Of a stretch of DNA of 64,000 nt, positions 60,492-64,000 are shown piece after piece (within the stretch, counting starts at the first letter, position 1; the number at the start of each line of letters is the position of its first letter). The stretch spans positions 1 to 64,000 of the forward strand of contig CBFDCQ010000008.1 in the NCBI GenBank assembly GCA_965603355.1. The letters are read 5' to 3'. This stretch comes from CBFDCQ01 sp965603355 (GTDB lineage Bacteria; Hydrogenedentota; CAZGCA01; CBFDCQ01). The notes beneath the pieces were generated by a model. It was given only the letters and a program-made list of their open reading frames with translations, did no database searches and was not told the origin of the DNA. Made by a program: the position numbers and the translations under genes.

Positions 60492-62819
60492 CTAAGTAGG
60501 TTTGAGCACCATCACCGATTCGGTCTCTTCGTCGGAGAAGCGCTCGGGGGTGCTATAGGACACGAGTCGGACGTACTCGCCGTTTTTCCAGAGCTCGAAC
60601 AGGTCCGCATAGTGCCTGCTCGATCCATCCTCCGACTGACCGCCGGGATAGGCTGCGAGCAGCTCGTCGCGTTTGTCGAAACTGGCGATTAGCCTGAGCG
60701 TTGCGCCGGCATTCACTTCATTCAAGTCGCCGCCGGGGTTCAAGGTGTAGCTGGTTCCGCCAACCGGCACGTTCTTTCTGGACAAGTTTTCGACGCGTGC
60801 CAGAGACTCGAACCGTGCGCTGTTGAACCGTCCCCATTTCCATCCGCGCATATCCTCGCCCGCTTTGAGGATGAGCTGGTTCACGGCCTTACGCAGACTT
60901 TCTCGTAAGATCGCGTCGAGGGCTTCGCCTTCCGGCATTTCTACTATTCCCGTCTTCATATGTTCAGGTTGCTCCCTGATAATCTGCTCCAACAGCTCTG
61001 CGGGCGGCTCCCACGACTTTTGCCGGGGGAGATCCCATCGGTCCTCGGGAGCCAGCGTTGCGCCGCGCCACAGGCGGTTCCAGACAGCATCCCGCACAAA
61101 CATGAACCAGCTAATCCATATAGTCGTCGCCACGCTGTCCGGGGCGGCTTTGAAATCCCAGATCTTGAGCAGACCGAGCACCCTTGCCATGTGCTGCTCG
61201 GGTTTTTCGTCTTGAAATGCCGAGAAGAGCGCGGGAAGGAAGGCTTCGGCAGCACAGTCGTGCACGTCGAGCTGAAACCTTTTCATGTCCTCGACGCTTA
61301 CAATCTGGTTGGCAGAAAGCAGATGGTTGATCCGGCGCGCACGGTAGCTTGGAGCCCACTGCCAGCCGAGGTAATAAGGATAACTTCGTCCCACAGGACG
61401 CTGGTTGGCTGACGCCACAAAACGGCATTCCGGATTCATCACGTATCTCAGCTTACTGAACGGTATGAACCGCTGCCAGTCAAACGCGCCGGATGAACCG
61501 TCATGAGGAACGCGACCGAATCCGCGTTTACGGATCGGAAACCCTCCGGCGGGTATAATAGCCACGTTGCCTTCGTTATCGGCATACGCGAAATTCTGGG
61601 CGGGTACGCTCACACAACGGACGGCGTCGAGAAAGTCGTCGAAGTTCGTCGCGCTGTTGAACCTGAGGATAGCCTGAAGTTCGTCCGACGGTTGGTGACC
61701 TACCCACTGCATAGTTACGGTCTGTCCTTCGCGAGTCAGGACGGGACCGTGAACCGACAGTTCAATGGCGACGTGTTTCGTCTCGGCGTCCTTGACAGCG
61801 ATCTCCTCCTCGACGGTCTCGAAACGGCGCCATCTTGCCTTATGCCGGTATTTCGAACCGTCTTTGGGATGCACCTTCTCGTAGAAGTAGTCGACGACAT
61901 CAGCACGCGTGCTCGTCATACCCCAGGCGATGTGCTCATTACGTCCCACGATAACTCCGGGCATTCCCGGGAAAGTGGCGCCGGCGACGTTCAATCCGTC
62001 CGCGACAAGGTGAGCGAGATACCATACCGAAGGGAGGCTGAACTCCAAGTGTAGATCATTGCAGAGGATGGGTTTGCGCGTCGCGGATTTCGTGCCGTCA
62101 ACCGCCCAATTGTTGCTGCCGGGCCGTCTGCTTGCCCCCTGCAGGAAGCCTGCTCGGAGCGCGCGTCCGAGAATGTCATGCGCAGCTTCAAGGAGCCCGG
62201 GCACATCATTCGGGATCCTCGAGCGCGCATGGCGTGGTTTCGACGGCCTCTTGTCCGGAACGACAGGTGTCTCATACGGTCGGTCCAGCGGGTAAAGTGC
62301 ATCCGCGGCGTCGGCGCCGAGCCCGTCCACCACTGCCGGGAGCCACAGATCGTCGAAGGAGCCGCAAACGAGCCACGCCACGTACCTCAAAAACGCCAAC
62401 GAGTCGATCGGAGCCCACGGTTCCATCACGTAGCCAAGCGTGGCGAAATAGGAGGGGAGTTCGTCCGGCGATACTTCCTCAACGCGAGCGTTGACGCCGC
62501 GACAATAGGCTGTGAGACACCGATACGAGAGGCCATCCGGGGTCATCTCGTCAAGACATCTCTGTGCAGCGCGTTTGAACCCGAGAGTGCGGCAGAACAG
62601 GTCTCGTTCGAACGCCCGCTCGCCCAGCACTTCTGCCAGGCGGCCTTGAGCCGTTCTTCGCAGTATGTCCATCTGCCACATTCTGTCCGTGGCATGGACA
62701 TAGCCGAGCGCACAAGCGGCGTCTTCGCTGGTATCGCCATAAATGTGGGGTATGCCGTACCGGTCCGTTACGATCGTGACGTTTTTTTCGAGCGCGCCAA
62801 GCGTCGTGCTTCTCACCAC
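60492..62819 (-). CDS. Penicillin acylase family hydrolase (Ntn hydrolase)
   Basis: 775 residues with family blocks DRYGIPHIYGDTSEDAACALGYVHATDRMWQMDILRR and RGVNA in the alpha part, the nucleophile Ser235 in RRPGSNNWAVDG, LHLEFSLPSVWY, AGATFPGMPGVIVGRNEHIAWGMT and, near the C-terminus, the LNPGGDLNEV block. It should self-cleave before Ser235 into alpha and beta chains. These enzymes hydrolyse amide bonds in penicillins or acyl-homoserine lactones. The protein has no recognisable signal peptide, unlike most exported family members. The start is GTG with GGGAGGT 7 bases upstream. Confidence 0.9.
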   Translation of the reverse strand: MVRSTTLGALEKNVTIVTDRYGIPHIYGDTSEDAACALGYVHATDRMWQMDILRRTAQGRLAEVLGERAFERDLFCRTLGFKRAAQRCLDEMTPDGLSYRCLTAYCRGVNARVEEVSPDELPSYFATLGYVMEPWAPIDSLAFLRYVAWLVCGSFDDLWLPAVVDGLGADAADALYPLDRPYETPVVPDKRPSKPRHARSRIPNDVPGLLEAAHDILGRALRAGFLQGASRRPGSNNWAVDGTKSATRKPILCNDLHLEFSLPSVWYLAHLVADGLNVAGATFPGMPGVIVGRNEHIAWGMTSTRADVVDYFYEKVHPKDGSKYRHKARWRRFETVEEEIAVKDAETKHVAIELSVHGPVLTREGQTVTMQWVGHQPSDELQAILRFNSATNFDDFLDAVRCVSVPAQNFAYADNEGNVAIIPAGGFPIRKRGFGRVPHDGSSGAFDWQRFIPFSKLRYVMNPECRFVASANQRPVGRSYPYYLGWQWAPSYRARRINHLLSANQIVSVEDMKRFQLDVHDCAAEAFLPALFSAFQDEKPEQHMARVLGLLKIWDFKAAPDSVATTIWISWFMFVRDAVWNRLWRGATLAPEDRWDLPRQKSWEPPAELLEQIIREQPEHMKTGIVEMPEGEALDAILRESLRKAVNQLILKAGEDMRGWKWGRFNSARFESLARVENLSRKNVPVGGTSYTLNPGGDLNEVNAGATLRLIASFDKRDELLAAYPGGQSEDGSSRHYADLFELWKNGEYVRLVSYSTPERFSDEETESVMVLKPT

Positions 62820-63176
62820 CGCGCGTACCTCCCACCAGATTCGTTCCCCGCCAAGCTTGCCGTATGATTATATGCCAAGATACCGGATAAGGCAAGGCGT
62901 GTTGTCCAACAATTCCATGTCCGGGTGTAGCATTGTAGAATAAAGGCCGCTGCCTCGCGCAAATACCTACCTGCAAAACTCGAGATGCTGTCGAGATTGA
63001 CATGAGACGCGAATCAGGACTATAATGGCCGGATGGCCCGCGTCACGTAGGCGGGCATGGATCAGACGTCCAGTAGCATGAGTATGGAGCAGGATTCGTG
63101 GTGACAGGGAGTGTGGGGCGAGTTGTCGCAGGCCTGACCCTGCTATCATCGATGGCGTCCTGCCGGAGCTTTTGCA
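62820..63176. other. Intergenic region upstream of uvrA
   Basis: 357 bases. A promoter stands at 62997-63026. Downstream of it lies a small open frame on the plus strand from about 63100 that would give a lipoprotein-like peptide (VAGLTLLSSMASC) and overlaps the uvrA start; I do not call it. Confidence 0.5.
62997..63026 (+). promoter_or_regulatory. Sigma70-type promoter for the uvrA-family gene
   Basis: TTGACA, 18 bases, TATAAT; about 150 bases before the GTG start, leaving a long 5' untranslated part. Confidence 0.75.
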
Positions 63177-64000
63177 GTGTGCACGGAAACCAAGGAATCA
63201 CTCCGGAGCGGTGACTCAGCCAGGAATATCTGCCTGGCAGGGGTGCGCGTACACAACCTGAAGAACCTCGATGTTGAGATACCGCGCAACCGTCTTGTAG
63301 CCGTTACCGGGGTGAGCGGTGCGGGCAAATCGAGCCTCGTGATTGACACAATCTGCGCGGAGGGTCAACGTCGCTACCTTGAATCGCTCGATCCGTATTC
63401 GAGACAGTTCGTCGGCAGGATGAGCAGTCCGGACGTGGACTTCGCCGTAGGAATCCCACCGACGATTAGTCCCAAAAAGGTTGCGCTTTCGCACAAATGG
63501 CGCTCAACCGTGGGGACTGCCACGGAGATCTACAACTACTTGCGTCTACTTTTCGCCAAAATCGGCGTAGTGCATTGTTACCGGTGCGGGCGCGAGATGG
63601 AGAGCACGAGTGCCGAGCAGGTAGCCGACGAGCTTGAAAAGGCACACGGCGGTGACCTGGTTTTCATAACATTCGGGGTGAACGGGTCGCCATCGGGCAA
63701 GCTGATGGAGCGGCTGGTGCGCGACGGGTATACGCGCGCGATTGTGGGGGACTCGGTTCAGCAGATAGACGAGCTTCGCGGCCGGAGGAACAAGAAGCGC
63801 GCCGAGGTACACGTGGTCGTTGACCGCGTCACTCCGGGTCGGTGCGGGCGAAGACGCCTTGTTGACTCGCTCGAGACTGCCTACCGTGAGGGCTCGGGCG
63901 AGTTGAGGGTACATGTTGCGGAAGCTGACGTGCTGCGCTACAGCGCGCGTCCCGACTGTCCTTACTGCGGGACAGAACCTGTCAGTCTGAGCCCGGCTCT
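63177..64000 (+). CDS. uvrA: UvrA-family ATPase of the excision nuclease, N-terminal part
   Basis: Only about 274 codons are inside the window. Visible family features: AGVRVHNLKNLDVEIPRNRL, Walker A VSGAGKSSLVIDT, QRRYLESLDPYSRQFVGRMS, WRSTVGTATEIYNYLRLLF, and two CxxC zinc pairs (CYRCG at about 122 and CPYCG near the window end). Start taken as GTG 63177, which gives a roughly 20-residue N-terminal extension before AGVRVHNLKN; GGAG lies 10 bases upstream. The usual ISIDQKT block reads ISPKKVALSHK, and YARQF is YSRQF, so it may be a UvrA2-like paralogue. Binds damaged DNA with UvrB. Confidence 0.85.
   Translation, partial: MCTETKESLRSGDSARNICLAGVRVHNLKNLDVEIPRNRLVAVTGVSGAGKSSLVIDTICAEGQRRYLESLDPYSRQFVGRMSSPDVDFAVGIPPTISPKKVALSHKWRSTVGTATEIYNYLRLLFAKIGVVHCYRCGREMESTSAEQVADELEKAHGGDLVFITFGVNGSPSGKLMERLVRDGYTRAIVGDSVQQIDELRGRRNKKRAEVHVVVDRVTPGRCGRRRLVDSLETAYREGSGELRVHVAEADVLRYSARPDCPYCGTEPVSLSPA

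Noticed and set aside
63100..63213. Short lipoprotein-like frame (hydrophobic segment then SMASC) overlapping the uvrA start
   Set aside because: Only 37 codons, no ribosome-binding site, and overlaps a clearly real gene.

Overview
This is about 64 kb of bacterial chromosome, probably from an uncultured diderm lineage. GC content looks like the high 50s (estimated by eye). Nothing here fixes the phylum. The mixture of glycoside hydrolases, PknB-type kinases with zinc ribbons, a class III cyclase, NfeD/FloA genes, multihaem cytochrome and many palindromic intergenic repeats resembles PVC, FCB and neighbouring candidate phyla known from metagenomes. A C-terminal outer-membrane beta-barrel remnant and several lipoproteins point to an outer membrane. 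I found no rRNA, tRNA or CRISPR array.

Layout. 1-9.6 kb (minus): a secreted carbohydrate-degradation cluster with a polysaccharide deacetylase (cut by the window edge), an unclassified 1118-residue secreted protein, a GH78 alpha-L-rhamnosidase and a GH127 beta-L-arabinofuranosidase. Together they suggest side-chain removal from a rhamnose- and arabinose-rich glycan. 9.6-11.7 kb: a repeat-rich junk or mobile region with a GIY-YIG gene between perfect 27-bp inverted repeats and a truncated EhaR-like gene. 11.6-17.1 kb (minus): mtnA, a Xer recombinase, galT, a PpiC-type isomerase, a GspF/PilC membrane protein and an MscS channel, behind one good sigma70-type promoter. 17.5-20.5 kb (plus): a YtrA-type GntR regulator with an ABC exporter. 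20.6-23.9 kb (plus): DUF1015 protein, HflX and a Nudix hydrolase.

24-33.5 kb (minus): a MOSC/5-formyl-THF cyclo-ligase fusion, then a signalling and redox run: FHA-GAF-cyclase, unknown protein, two Ser/Thr kinases, DUF1573 protein, a metallophosphatase-like/tetrahaem cytochrome fusion and a DtxR-type regulator. 33.7-38.6 kb (minus): lipA, a stand-alone lipoyl carrier, two class I aminotransferases and homoserine dehydrogenase behind a perfect-consensus promoter. 38.9-45.5 kb (plus): a FadN-like bifunctional beta-oxidation enzyme, a thiolase, a membrane protein, an acyl-CoA synthetase and a lipoprotein. The first two lack several catalytic residues conserved in their families.

45.6-49.9 kb (plus): NfeD1, a small protein, a short NfeD, FloA and a small membrane-anchored protein, ending in a strong terminator. 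50-54.8 kb (plus): a MarR regulator with a perfect promoter/operator, then membrane proteins and lipoproteins of unknown function, including one built of repeated W-P-L motifs. 54.8-57.6 kb (minus): a TPR glycosyltransferase and a deacetylase-like protein. 58-62.8 kb (minus): a beta-barrel gene remnant abutting an amidohydrolase, then Dtd and a penicillin-acylase-family hydrolase. 63.2 kb to the end (plus): the start of a UvrA-family gene.

The best candidates for something new are the active-site-altered beta-oxidation pair, the MOSC/cyclo-ligase fusion, the phosphatase-like/tetrahaem fusion beside kinases and cyclase, the inverted-repeat GIY-YIG unit, and the WPL-repeat lipoprotein. I did not see a defence system or other complete new system with confidence.
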